Origin: Bin55 sp963664665 | Lineage (GTDB): Bacteria > Pseudomonadota > Gammaproteobacteria > Pseudomonadales > Azotimanducaceae | Length of the DNA: 64,000 nt | Assembly: GCA_963664665.2 (NCBI GenBank) | Contig: CAXXMH010000008.1 | Span: 186,001-250,000, forward strand | Direction of reading: 5' to 3' | Shown here: in pieces, positions 1-8,763 of the stretch | Numbering within the stretch: the stretch's first letter is position 1 | How the letters are laid out: each line of letters starts with the position of its first letter | Translations under genes and position numbers: made by a program | Notes under the pieces: model-generated | Databases searched by the model: none | What the model was told of the DNA's origin: nothing | Seen by the model: only the letters and a program-made list of their open reading frames with translations

Positions 1-931
1 CAACACAACGCAGGTCACCGCGCGCCAATGCAGGTTTAAGCATGTTGCCAGCATCCATACTCCCTTGTGCACTGCCCGCGCCGACAAGCGTGTGTAGCTC
101 GTCAATGAACAAGATCACCTGTCCATCTTGTTGCTGGAGATCCTGCAGTAGCGCTTTCATACGTTCCTCGAATTCCCCGCGGAACTTTGCGCCAGCAACC
201 ATTAACGCAAGATCAAGCGCGAGGAGCTTTTTGTTCTTCATGCCTTCCGGCACTTCACCTCGTACGATGCGCTGCGCAAGACCTTCCACAACGGCAGTCT
301 TGCCGACCCCGGGCTCACCAATCAATACGGGATTGTTCTTCGTTCTGCGCTGAAGAACCTGAATCGTTCGTCGGATTTCGTCGTCCCGACCAATTACAGG
401 ATCGAGTTTGCCAGTTCGTGCGAGTTCGGTGAAATCGATGGTGTATTGGGACAACGCGTCACGTAGCTCTTCAGCGTTTTCCGAATTGACGCTTGCCCCC
501 TGGCGCATCGTGGCGATCGCCTCATCGACTTGACTACGCTGGACTCCTACTGCTTCAAGAACACGCGCAGTCGCGCCGCCAACCTGCAACACCGCCGGAA
601 TGAACAACTCGTTTGCGATGTATGTGTCGTTTCGTCCCTTCGCAAGTTGACCAACTTGCGATAAAACTCGACTTAGATCACGACTAGGCGTCACCGTAAC
701 GGAGCCGTTTACCGAAGGGAACGCGTTCACCACGCGTGTTAGCTCCGACTTTATCTGAGCAACATCTCCTCCAGCACGAGATAACAACCCACCGATGCCA
801 CTCTTCTCCTCGTCCAGCTGCGCCAACAGTACATGTTGTGGTTCAATAAATTGCTGGTTCTTTTGGACGACAAGTTCATGTGCGCGTTCAATCGCTGTTC
901 TAAACTGCGATGTCAATCGGTCAAAGTCCAT
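1..931 (-). CDS. clpB: ClpB disaggregase, N-terminal part (runs off window)
   Basis: Hsp100 AAA+ chaperone that works with DnaK/DnaJ to pull apart aggregated proteins in the cytoplasm. About 310 N-terminal residues are in the window; the gene continues past position 1. Reading the minus strand from the ATG at 929-931 gives the double Clp-N repeat domain (residues about 1-145), then the first AAA+ module with Walker A GEPGVGKTA near residue 206 and Walker B ILFIDELHT near residue 275. A GAGG Shine-Dalgarno lies 6-7 nt before the ATG. It follows nfeD by about 100 bp, so it probably has its own promoter. A heat-shock promoter is expected from the family, but I could not identify one convincingly. 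Confidence 0.95.
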   Translation of the reverse strand, partial: MDFDRLTSQFRTAIERAHELVVQKNQQFIEPQHVLLAQLDEEKSGIGGLLSRAGGDVAQIKSELTRVVNAFPSVNGSVTVTPSRDLSRVLSQVGQLAKGRNDTYIANELFIPAVLQVGGATARVLEAVGVQRSQVDEAIATMRQGASVNSENAEELRDALSQYTIDFTELARTGKLDPVIGRDDEIRRTIQVLQRRTKNNPVLIGEPGVGKTAVVEGLAQRIVRGEVPEGMKNKKLLALDLALMVAGAKFRGEFEERMKALLQDLQQQDGQVILFIDELHTLVGAGSAQGSMDAGNMLKPALARGDLRCV

Positions 932-1029
932 TTCTTACCTCACACTGATATCGACGCTTGGCAACACTTGTCCAAGGTCCTACTTTCTATATGAGGCTAA
1001 CTCAACCAAATTTCAATTAACCTAGATCG

Positions 1030-1485
1030 TCAATCCACGGTCGCAACCTGCAATCGCATCGTATCGCAGTCAACGACTTCAACTTCTGCCCCAGTATCGA
1101 TATCTCGCGTACTTGTGACGACCCACATTGAATCGCCAAGCTGAACCCGAATCTCAGTACCCGCAGCAAGCTTTTCACCGAGGGTAAAACGACGACCAAT
1201 CATCATCTGTGCTCTTTGTGGCAGCGTGTCGAGATTACTGGGTTCCGTCGCGCGGAAGAAGCGGAAGTAAACCAGCGTCGCGATAACTGCAACAATCGCG
1301 TACGTGAAGATCTGACCTGCAACACCTAAATCCGATACGAAGTATGTGAGGGCCGCCAACGCTAACGCCGCGACCGCTGCCCCCACCAAGAATCCCGCAG
1401 CACCTAAAACCTCCGCGATAAACAATACGATGGCAACCGTTAACCAGATAGCTGGTATCCAGTTGGTACCTTCAACCCACTCCAT
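1030..1485 (-). CDS. NfeD family membrane protein
   Basis: 151-residue short-form NfeD protein. Three to four hydrophobic segments lie in residues about 10-75, followed by a soluble C-terminal domain (about 90-145) of the OB-fold type seen in NfeD proteins. It starts 15 nt after the stop of the SPFH gene upstream; this NfeD/SPFH pairing is the usual arrangement for membrane microdomain proteins. The family is thought to help organise or regulate SPFH complexes in the inner membrane. There is no protease domain, so it is not the long NfeD form. The exact role is inferred. Confidence 0.88.
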   Translation of the reverse strand: MEWVEGTNWIPAIWLTVAIVLFIAEVLGAAGFLVGAAVAALALAALTYFVSDLGVAGQIFTYAIVAVIATLVYFRFFRATEPSNLDTLPQRAQMMIGRRFTLGEKLAAGTEIRVQLGDSMWVVTSTRDIDTGAEVEVVDCDTMRLQVATVD

Positions 1486-1500
1486 GTCATTAATCCTTAG

Positions 1501-2430
1501 TTACGCTGTCGAAGACGCGGTCAAACCGCCGATAGATTTCGTTAATTCACCGATGCCAGCAATCGAGCCGATGATGCTAGTCGCTTCAAGCGGAATCATC
1601 ATTATTTTGTTGTTATCAGATTTGGCTAATTCACCAAGGGCGTCGACGTACTTTTGCGCAACGAAGTAGTTAATTGCATTCGCGTCGCCGTTCGCTATTG
1701 CTTCGGAGACCATACGAGTCGCTTCCGCTTCCGCTTGCGCAAGACGTTCACGTCCTTCCGCTTCTCTCTTAGCTGCTTCGAGCTCACCTTCAGCCTTCAG
1801 GATATCTGACTGCTTCTGGCCTTGGGCGACCTGAATCGCAGCTTCGCGCTCACCCTCCGCCTCAAGCACGAGGGCGCGTTTCTCACGTTCAGCCTTCATC
1901 TGCTTACCCATCGCATTAACTAGATCAGCCGGTGGGGATACGTCTTTAATCTCAACTCGGGTGATTTTGACACCCCATGGGTCGGTCGCTTCGTCCACCT
2001 TTATGAGCAACTGCGCGTTGATGCGATCGCGATTCGACAACATCTCATCGAGAGACATTGATCCCAGTACCGCACGAATATTGGTCATGACGAGATTACG
2101 GGTCGCGATTTCTAGATCGTTTACTTGATAAGCTGCTTTCGCAGCATCAAGGACCTGGAAGAAACACACCGCATCGGTGTTCACCGATGCGTTGTCACTT
2201 GAGATTACGTCTTGGGGCGGGATGTCAAGCACCTGCTCCATCATATTAATCTTTCTACCAACACGCTGAACGATCGGGATCACTATGTTTAAACCAGGTG
2301 ATGCCGTGTGCGTGTACTTACCAAATCGTTCAATCGTCCAGTGATAACCCTGCGGAACGATGCGAACGATCCGCAGAATCACGACGACCGCAAGTAGCAG
2401 TAGCACAACTGCAACGATATAACCATCCAT
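1501..2430 (-). CDS. qmcA: SPFH/band 7 protein, QmcA-like
   Basis: 309 residues. One N-terminal membrane segment (residues about 4-25, rich in V, L and I) is followed by a prohibitin-homology domain (about 25-190) containing the family signature around VPQGYHWTIERFGKY, then an alanine/glutamate-rich coiled coil (about 190-260). Length and order match E. coli QmcA (305 residues). SPFH proteins form large cage-like assemblies on the inner membrane and can modulate the FtsH protease. It leads a two-gene unit with the NfeD gene. The start at 2430 is preceded by an AAGGAG-type Shine-Dalgarno and an AT-rich upstream region. Confidence 0.9.
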   Translation of the reverse strand: MDGYIVAVVLLLLAVVVILRIVRIVPQGYHWTIERFGKYTHTASPGLNIVIPIVQRVGRKINMMEQVLDIPPQDVISSDNASVNTDAVCFFQVLDAAKAAYQVNDLEIATRNLVMTNIRAVLGSMSLDEMLSNRDRINAQLLIKVDEATDPWGVKITRVEIKDVSPPADLVNAMGKQMKAEREKRALVLEAEGEREAAIQVAQGQKQSDILKAEGELEAAKREAEGRERLAQAEAEATRMVSEAIANGDANAINYFVAQKYVDALGELAKSDNNKIMMIPLEATSIIGSIAGIGELTKSIGGLTASSTA

Positions 2431-2567
2431 CGACGTACTCCTTTAGTAAGTGAAACCCTTAATGAGTATACGTCTAGTATTATATGTATTTGTTACTTAA
2501 ATACAACATTTATTTGATATCGTTCATGAATCGACTAAAATACTCATATCCGTGCCGCGAGTATTGC

Positions 2568-2924
2568 ATGAAATTCTTTGATTCACCTGAAATGAGAGAA
2601 ACACTTCATCGCCTCCTTCGTTCCCAGATGGCCTTGAAAGGAATCGATTACAACGGACTCTCACAACGTCTCGCCATGATGGGGGTAGCCCAAACCGCGT
2701 CGAACTTACGATCGAAAGTCAATCACGGTACGCTCGGCGCACAGCTATTCGTATTCATTCAGTTCGCGCTCGGCATAGAGAAACTCGACATGGCCGGCAT
2801 TAAGGAGATATATCAAGACGTTGAACGCGATCTAGACGCATCGGCGACGGTTGAACCGCCACTCGTAGATAAAGTGAATGTCGACGAGGCGCTTCGCCCG
2901 GTGGTATCCAAGACCGATCCTTAG
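2568..2924 (+). CDS. DUF6471-type small protein
   Basis: 118 residues from the ATG at 2568; in-frame starts at 2526 and 2484 are possible, but none has a strong Shine-Dalgarno. The core (residues about 8-70), with LHRLLRSQMALKGIDYNGLS and a following NLRSKVNHG motif, matches my memory of the DUF6471 family: a helix-turn-helix-like fold in which a short protein repeats 'L-x-x-GV...NLR-K-x-x-G'. The C-terminal 45 residues are acidic and probably disordered. It is transcribed divergently from the SPFH gene across an AT-rich 50-130 bp region. A DNA-binding or regulatory role is likely but unproven. Confidence 0.7.
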   Translation: MKFFDSPEMRETLHRLLRSQMALKGIDYNGLSQRLAMMGVAQTASNLRSKVNHGTLGAQLFVFIQFALGIEKLDMAGIKEIYQDVERDLDASATVEPPLVDKVNVDEALRPVVSKTDP

Positions 2925-3124
2925 GCACGCCGAATAACAAGCTCTGGCGTTCGAACTTTTAAAACACGAAGGCGCGGAATTCCGCTACGACGTGATCTGT
3001 AGAACTGGATTGTGTTTTGTATTGCAGTGGCGGACTTTAATAAGTGGCGCCGAATTTAGACATCTCTGACTAGGACGCAACCGAGGCGGTATTAGAGTCC
3101 GCCTACAGTTACGACTTTGATCCT

Positions 3125-3145
3125 GAGCGCACTCAAGGTGCGCTC
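3125..3145. terminator. Hairpin between DUF6471 gene and acyl-CoA dehydrogenase
   Basis: Perfect 8-bp inverted repeat GAGCGCAC / GTGCGCTC with a 5-nt loop, lying between two convergent genes. It has no clear T-run on either side, so it may act as a weak bidirectional terminator or RNA-stabilising hairpin. Confidence 0.45.
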
Positions 3146-3170
3146 GAATGTAACAGACTGGAGGCTTCGT

Positions 3171-4382
3171 TTAGTTGTTCGCGCCGGTTGGAATCTGGCT
3201 GAACGGAATGCCTTTATCGGGCCTAATGTCCTGAGGCATGCCTAGTACTCTTTCTGCGAGGATGTTAAGCATGATTTCATCGGAGCCGCCAGCGATTCGC
3301 CCTCCAGGCGCTCCCATGTACGCTCTCGGATAGATTCCATATTCCTCCGCGAGCTCGCCTTGCATCGCACCCGTCAACTCGCACAGATCCATCGCAAATG
3401 ACGCCATATCCTGCAGTTTAGCAGCGCCCACTAACTTTCCGATCGAGTTTTCGGGACCGGGAGTCTCACCACGTGACAACGCAGTTAGCGAGCGGTATCC
3501 GGTGTACTTCAGACCAGTCTCCTGACAGTACCAATCCGCGAGTTTAGCGCGTACATTGGAGTCTTCAATGGCTGGTTTGTCATCGATGGACACGCGTTGC
3601 GCGAGACGGTAGACCCGACTGAATCCGACGCCACCACCACCGCCACCGATCGCAGCTCGTTCATTCATGAGCGTTGTCAACGCGACCTGCCAACCTTGTC
3701 CTACCTCGCCCAATCGTTGTGAGTCCGGCACGCGCACATCGGTGAAATAAACCTCATTGAAATTCGCCCCGCCGCTAATCTGCTTGATCGGCTTGACTTC
3801 AACGCCCGGTGATTTCATGTCAAGAAAGAAGTAAGTAAGACCTCGATGCTTCGGCACTTCCGGATCGGTCCGCAGCACGATGATTCCGTAGTCACTATAG
3901 TGCGCACCTGAGGTCCAGATCTTCTGACCGTTTATTACCCACTCATCGCCATCTTTCTCGGCTTTGGTCCGCAATGCGGCTAAGTCCGAGCCGCCAGCCG
4001 GCTCACTGAACAGTTGGCACCAAATGTGCTCACCAGAGGCAAGTTTCGGTAGGTGTTCGCGTTTCTGATCCTCCGTTGCCCAAGCCATGAGAGTCGGAGC
4101 CGCCATCCCTTGTCCGATACCAAATACACCACCGGGAACGCTGAACTTGCCTTCTTCTTGTCCCCATATGACGTTCTCGATCGCTGTCGCGCCGCGCCCA
4201 CCGTATTCCTCTGGCCAGCGGATACAAGCCCATCCTGCTTCGTACTTCCGCTGCTGCCATAGTTTCGATCGACCAATTTCGTCAAGTTCGCGCAGCTCGT
4301 CCGCGGTTGGCGCGTTGGCCTCGAGCCATTCACGCGCTTCTTGCCTGAAAGTCGCTTCGGCCGGGGTGTCATTGAAGTCCAT
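3171..4382 (-). CDS. Acyl-CoA dehydrogenase (subunit 1 of a pair)
   Basis: 403 residues; FAD-dependent alpha,beta-desaturation of an acyl-CoA. The three-domain family fold is visible: helical N-terminal domain (about 1-115), beta domain with CQLFSEPAGGSDLAALRTKA and WVINGQKIWTSGAH (about 117-230), and C-terminal helical domain ending with GGSDEIMLNILAERVLGMP. It begins 9 nt after the stop of a second, clearly different acyl-CoA dehydrogenase, so the two are co-transcribed. Such unlike pairs often form alpha2beta2 heterotetramers acting on bulky substrates such as steroid side chains (known for mycobacterial FadE pairs). The substrate here cannot be read from the sequence. Confidence 0.9.
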   Translation of the reverse strand: MDFNDTPAEATFRQEAREWLEANAPTADELRELDEIGRSKLWQQRKYEAGWACIRWPEEYGGRGATAIENVIWGQEEGKFSVPGGVFGIGQGMAAPTLMAWATEDQKREHLPKLASGEHIWCQLFSEPAGGSDLAALRTKAEKDGDEWVINGQKIWTSGAHYSDYGIIVLRTDPEVPKHRGLTYFFLDMKSPGVEVKPIKQISGGANFNEVYFTDVRVPDSQRLGEVGQGWQVALTTLMNERAAIGGGGGGVGFSRVYRLAQRVSIDDKPAIEDSNVRAKLADWYCQETGLKYTGYRSLTALSRGETPGPENSIGKLVGAAKLQDMASFAMDLCELTGAMQGELAEEYGIYPRAYMGAPGGRIAGGSDEIMLNILAERVLGMPQDIRPDKGIPFSQIPTGANN

Positions 4383-4391
4383 GATCTCTCC

Positions 4392-5513
4392 TTAAGCCGC
4401 GTCGGCTTGATTACTTTGTTCGTAAGCCGTGATAAGCCGATCCTGCCACCACGATTCACTGCCGATATTCACAGATAACAGTTTTGCTCGGCGATAAAAG
4501 AACTGACAATCGAACTCCCATGTGAATCCCATGCCACCATGCGTCTGTATGTTCTCTTTCGACGCGAAGTAGAACGCTTGAGTCGCACTCACTCGCGCGG
4601 TCGCAGCGGCTAACGGAAGTTCTGCGTTATCCTCGTCCAATGCCCATGCGCCGTAATAGCCGTTCGATCGCGCCAGCGTGTTCTTCACATAAACGTTGGC
4701 GAGTTTGTGCTTAATCGCCTGAAATCCGGCGATGGGTCGACCGAATGCATACCTCTCCATGGCGTAAGCCTTCGCTTGTTCCAACGCTGCCTGTGCGCCA
4801 CCTACCTGTTCCCAGGCGAAAAGCACCGCGGCTCGATCCAATATCTGATTTGTCATCACCCAGCCGTTTCCGGCCGGACCAAGTAGCTCTCCAGTGGACT
4901 TATCAAACGTTAAGCGAGCATGTGAGCGAGAAGGATCCAACGTTGACACAAGCTCGCTTTGCACGTCGCTCAAGTCTACAAGGTACAAGCTCGCACCATC
5001 ACCGCTATCACACGTGGTAACAACAACAGCAACATCAGCCACATCGCCGTCGGGTACTGGGTACTTAACGCCCGAAATACCGCTGTCAGTTACGGTAGTC
5101 TTTAACGACGCAGCGGATGGTCTCCCTGCGCCTTCACTAAAAGCAAACGTTCCGATTGCCTCACCCGTTGCTAATCGCGGCAGCCATTTCTGTTTCTGAG
5201 CATCGGAACCGAATTGCAGAATGGCTTCGCTGGCGAGATACACCGAGGACGAAAACGGTATCGGCGCGAGTGCGCGTCCGAGTTCCTCAGCGATTACGAC
5301 AAGCTCGTAGTACGAGAGTCCTAATCCACCGTGAGTTTCTGGGATAACGGTAGATAACCAACCTAGATTCGCAATCGATTCCCACAATTGCTTGTCATAC
5401 GATGCGTCACCCTCGAGGATTTTGCGAACCGTCGCGGGCGGACAGTTGTCATTGAGGAATGCCTGCGCCTGATCACGCAATTGATTCTGTTCGTCCGAAA
5501 ATTCAAAATTCAA
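4392..5513 (-). CDS. Acyl-CoA dehydrogenase (subunit 2 of a pair)
   Basis: 373 residues; a shorter and more divergent acyl-CoA dehydrogenase. The N-terminal domain has WLSTVIPETHGGLGLSYYEL, and the C-terminal region has QTHGGMGFTWEFDCQFFYRRAK (FAD and substrate contacts). The middle beta domain is degenerate compared with its partner downstream: the usual 'TEP.aGSD' FAD-binding stretch reads FAFSEGAGRPSAAS. This fits a partner subunit with a partly degenerate active site. It is the first gene of the two-gene unit; the 150-bp region upstream is shared with divergent nadE and must hold its promoter. Confidence 0.87.
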   Translation of the reverse strand: MNFEFSDEQNQLRDQAQAFLNDNCPPATVRKILEGDASYDKQLWESIANLGWLSTVIPETHGGLGLSYYELVVIAEELGRALAPIPFSSSVYLASEAILQFGSDAQKQKWLPRLATGEAIGTFAFSEGAGRPSAASLKTTVTDSGISGVKYPVPDGDVADVAVVVTTCDSGDGASLYLVDLSDVQSELVSTLDPSRSHARLTFDKSTGELLGPAGNGWVMTNQILDRAAVLFAWEQVGGAQAALEQAKAYAMERYAFGRPIAGFQAIKHKLANVYVKNTLARSNGYYGAWALDEDNAELPLAAATARVSATQAFYFASKENIQTHGGMGFTWEFDCQFFYRRAKLLSVNIGSESWWQDRLITAYEQSNQADAA

Positions 5514-5663
5514 TGTAGTTTTAGCTAGATGTCATTAGAGGATTCAAGACCGAGATTTTAAGGAGCGAGCATGTTGCAATCCCGTCGACTATGGCGACTC
5601 AATCAGCGTCAAAACTGACACATCGAGGATCCTCTACAGCAGCTGCTAGCTCCCAACAAAAGA

Positions 5664-7601
5664 ATGAACCACCGTTACACTTCACGTATGAACTACGCGG
5701 ATCATGGCTATCTGCGGATTGCTGCGGTCGCACCTACTATCTCGCTAGCCAATCCGCGGCGCAATGCGCAACGAATCCTTGCGAAATACTCATTGCTCTC
5801 GAGTAGCGATTGCGCGGTCGTCCTCACGCCTGAACTTTCGCTGACCGGCTACTCTTGCGAAGATCTATTCTTGACTACAGATCTTCAACGCGAATGCGCG
5901 CAGGCATTGGCCGAGTTGGCACGAGGAACGGGGACGTCGTTGCTTGTAGTTGGTGCCCCACTGCTCTTGGTCGATGGACGTCTCGTCAATGCAGCTTTCG
6001 TGCTCGCAAACGGTCGAATTCTTGGCGCGGTGCCTAAGGGCAGCAATCCAAATCACGCCGAGTTTTATGAACAAAGGTGGTTCGCTTCCGGCACCGGTAT
6101 TGATGTAGAACACGAAATTGACGATCAGGTCTTCCGGGTCAGTCCCAAACACTTGTTCCGCGTTGGTGATACGTACTGTGCGATCGAGATCTGTGAAGAC
6201 CTATGGACGGCCGAACCTCCGTCTGCGCAGCACGCGTTGAATGGCGCGACGCTGATTCTGAACCCTTCCGCCAGCCCAGAGCAAGTCGCGAAAGCTGAGT
6301 ATCGTCGTGATCTGGTACGTATGCAAAGCGGCGCTTGTATCAGCGCGTATCTATACGCAAGTTCGACAGTATCGGAATCGACGAAAGATGTTGTCTACGG
6401 CGGTCACCTTCTCGCCGCGGAGAATGCGTCGATCCTAGGCGAAAGCGAGCTGTTCCTCAATGATGCGGTGCTATTAGCAGAGATCGATTGGCGTCGACTT
6501 CGCCACGAACGTGCAGTGAGTTCAACTTTTAGAACTAGCACACGAGCAGGTGGCTATCGCATCGTAGGTGCTCGTACGAAGCCATCCGTAAAGCGGCTAC
6601 GACGAGAAATCGCGAGGCATCCGTTTGTGCCTGATGATGAGCGTACGCTGAGTGCACGCGCTAACACCATTCTCAAGGTCCAAAACCATGGCTTGGTTAA
6701 GAGGCTTCAGTCGTCCGAAACGAGCAAGATGGTCATTGGCTTATCAGGCGGCCTGGACTCAACATTAGCGTTATTGGTCTGTATGGACGCTCGACTCGAA
6801 ATGGCATGGAATGCCGACCATATTCTCGCAGTGACGATGCCAGGACCTGGAACGAGTGAGCACACGCAACAGACTGTTGTAATGCTCTCGGAAGCCGCTG
6901 GTATTGCGCTACGAACGATCCCGATTAGCGCAGCAGTCGAAGCACACTTGGCCGATATTCAGCACGACTCGGTCGATGATGTCACGTTTGAAAACAGTCA
7001 GGCAAGAGAACGTACTCAAATCTTGTTTGATCTCGCGAATAAGACAAACGGAATCGTCGTAGGTACAGGTGATTTGTCTGAGCTCGCACTAGGTTGGTGC
7101 ACATATAACGCCGACCACATGTCTAGCTATAACGTCAACGCCGGTGTGCCTAAGACACTGGTTCAATATGTAACACGATGGTACGCACAACATCGTGCGT
7201 CACGTAAACTCAAGGAAGCGCTTGAGCGTGTACTTGAAACGCCGATCACACCAGAACTATTACCCACTGATGCTGGAGAAATCGCTCAACACACGGAGAA
7301 GATCGTCGGACCATTTGAGTTGCACGACTTCTTTCTTTATCACTTTCTTCGCACGGGCGCAGACGTTGGCAAACTTCACACACTGGCGAATCACGCCTAC
7401 GAAGGGAAGTACGATGTCGGAGAAATCAAGCGCTGGTTGCAAACATTCATCACACGCTTTTATCGGCAACAATTCAAACGTACAACACTGCCGCCTGGTC
7501 CGAAAGTTGGTACTGTGAGTCTCTCACCGCGTGGTGATTGGCGGATGCCCGATGAAGCGGACTGGAAACAAATCCTTAAGGACCTCGATGAAATCCATTA
7601 G
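5664..7601 (+). CDS. nadE: Glutamine-dependent NAD+ synthase
   Basis: 645 residues; last step of NAD synthesis, deamido-NAD + glutamine + ATP to NAD. The N-terminal nitrilase-type glutaminase domain (about 15-310) has the catalytic Glu in LTPELSLTGYSCEDL, a Lys in VPKGSN and the Cys in CAIEICEDLW. The C-terminal ammonia-dependent synthase domain (about 330-640) has the ATP pyrophosphatase loop GLSGGLDST near residue 358. This long two-domain form resembles the Mycobacterium enzyme. The ATG at 5688 is an alternative start that fits family length slightly better; neither start has a strong Shine-Dalgarno. The next gene starts inside its 3' end. Confidence 0.95.
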   Translation: MNHRYTSRMNYADHGYLRIAAVAPTISLANPRRNAQRILAKYSLLSSSDCAVVLTPELSLTGYSCEDLFLTTDLQRECAQALAELARGTGTSLLVVGAPLLLVDGRLVNAAFVLANGRILGAVPKGSNPNHAEFYEQRWFASGTGIDVEHEIDDQVFRVSPKHLFRVGDTYCAIEICEDLWTAEPPSAQHALNGATLILNPSASPEQVAKAEYRRDLVRMQSGACISAYLYASSTVSESTKDVVYGGHLLAAENASILGESELFLNDAVLLAEIDWRRLRHERAVSSTFRTSTRAGGYRIVGARTKPSVKRLRREIARHPFVPDDERTLSARANTILKVQNHGLVKRLQSSETSKMVIGLSGGLDSTLALLVCMDARLEMAWNADHILAVTMPGPGTSEHTQQTVVMLSEAAGIALRTIPISAAVEAHLADIQHDSVDDVTFENSQARERTQILFDLANKTNGIVVGTGDLSELALGWCTYNADHMSSYNVNAGVPKTLVQYVTRWYAQHRASRKLKEALERVLETPITPELLPTDAGEIAQHTEKIVGPFELHDFFLYHFLRTGADVGKLHTLANHAYEGKYDVGEIKRWLQTFITRFYRQQFKRTTLPPGPKVGTVSLSPRGDWRMPDEADWKQILKDLDEIH

Positions 7602-8520
7602 AACCAACCTACATGCCGCTGCGTACCTAGCGCTTATTTTGCCAATGATCCCCGCTGCTGGATCCGTCTACTGTAATGAAGGAGGAGCGCGTTTAGAGGT
7701 CCTTGGCTCAGGAGAATTGTCCTTCGATACCACTCGTGCGGCGGGTTCCTATCTTGTCTGGAACAACGACAAAGCTCGAGTACTCGTCAACGCCGGTCCC
7801 GGTACTTACCTCAGATACAAGTACAGCGGTGCAGACTTCAAAGATCTCACAGCGATCGTGACCACGCAAACCGGAATCGAACAAACTGCGGATTTACCTA
7901 GCATCCTAATGGCTTCTCTCCGCAGTGGTCGTGAGGAGCCGTTACCGATCTATGGACCAAGTGGAAACGAGTCCTACCCGTCGATCACACAGCTTTTTGA
8001 GAGACTTGCGAGCGAGACCGGCGCATATCCAGAGCTCAACTCTTTCCTTTCACACTCAAGTCTCGCAGGATTTCGACTACGGGTACGCGATGTGAATCCA
8101 CCCGGCCGGAAACGTTGGGCAGAGTTCGCAAATTCCGAATTAGGCCTCTCCGCAATTGCAGTACGAAGCGGGGATATCCCTAGCCTGGCATGGCGCATCG
8201 TCATCGGTGACGCGATGATCGTGTTTGCGGGTGAGTTCAGCAATCAGCGCGACACCGTGGCAGATTTCGCACAGGACGCCGACGCTTTAGTCGTGTCACA
8301 TCGATTACCGAGTGGCGCGCGTGGACTCCCACTTGATTTCTATACAACCCCCGAAGAAATTGGCCGAATTGCCGCAAAAGCGAATGTAAAACACCTTCTG
8401 TTAGGCAGCCGTGGATGGCGAACATTCGGGCGTGAAAACGCGACACAGCAGACGATCGCATCTACTTTCTCCGGTCCTCAGCTCTATGCGAACGAAGAGG
8501 AATGCTGGGGTTTCAACTGA
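7588..8520 (+). CDS. Secreted metallo-beta-lactamase-fold protein lacking the metal motif
   Basis: 310 residues starting at the ATG at 7588, 14 nt inside nadE, with AAGGA six nt upstream. An N-terminal signal peptide (about 1-28, cleavage near an AAGS site) points to export. The rest matches the metallo-beta-lactamase layout of aryl-sulfatase/RNase Z-like hydrolases: VLVNAGPGTYLRY, then TADLPSILMAS, and a late TPEEIGRIAAKANVKHLLLGS. The HxHxDH zinc motif that should precede TADLP reads QTGIEQ here, and the final His of the family (usually L-x-L-x-H) is replaced. It is probably not a zinc hydrolase. Translational coupling suggests co-expression with nadE. Confidence 0.75.
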   Translation: MKSIRTNLHAAAYLALILPMIPAAGSVYCNEGGARLEVLGSGELSFDTTRAAGSYLVWNNDKARVLVNAGPGTYLRYKYSGADFKDLTAIVTTQTGIEQTADLPSILMASLRSGREEPLPIYGPSGNESYPSITQLFERLASETGAYPELNSFLSHSSLAGFRLRVRDVNPPGRKRWAEFANSELGLSAIAVRSGDIPSLAWRIVIGDAMIVFAGEFSNQRDTVADFAQDADALVVSHRLPSGARGLPLDFYTTPEEIGRIAAKANVKHLLLGSRGWRTFGRENATQQTIASTFSGPQLYANEEECWGFN

Positions 8521-8611
8521 CGAGTTTGCGTCCTCGCCAAGTTCCCCAGGATGCCTGACAGAATGCGAACTATCTACCTTTTCGTGCTGTTTAATCCGAG
8601 CGAAACACCTA

Positions 8612-8617
8612 TATAAT
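8612..8617 (+). promoter_or_regulatory. Sigma70 -10 box upstream of THX gene
   Basis: Perfect TATAAT 30 nt before the ATG of the THX gene. The -35 region is poor (TGTTTA at 17-nt spacing). A GC-rich stretch follows the -10 box, as at ribosomal promoters. Confidence 0.6.
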
Positions 8618-8646
8618 CGCGCCTCTTAATCATCCTTGGAAACACG

Positions 8647-8763
8647 ATGGGCAAAGGCGACTTACGGACTCGACGCGGAAAAATCAACCGTGGGACAACC
8701 GGAAACTCTCGAAAGAAAGCATCAAAATTACGCCGAGAAAAAAATAAACTAAAAAACGACTAA
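8647..8763 (+). CDS. 30S ribosomal protein THX
   Basis: 38 residues, highly basic. It starts MGKGDLRTRRGKI and ends in a run of Lys, Arg and Asn, the pattern of bacterial THX (about 26-45 residues in other bacteria). It sits in the head of the 30S subunit in Thermus; in gammaproteobacteria its role is little known. A GGAA Shine-Dalgarno lies 6 nt before the ATG, and a consensus -10 box lies just upstream. Its TAA stop overlaps the TAG stop of the convergent oxidoreductase gene by 4 nt. It is easily missed because of its length. Confidence 0.88.
   Translation: MGKGDLRTRRGKINRGTTGNSRKKASKLRREKNKLKND

Noticed and set aside
932..1029. Heat-shock promoter for clpB
   Set aside because: Only partial matches to the sigma32 -35 and -10 boxes were found.
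4053..4395. Frames opposite the first acyl-CoA dehydrogenase
   Set aside because: Fully inside a well-supported gene on the other strand.
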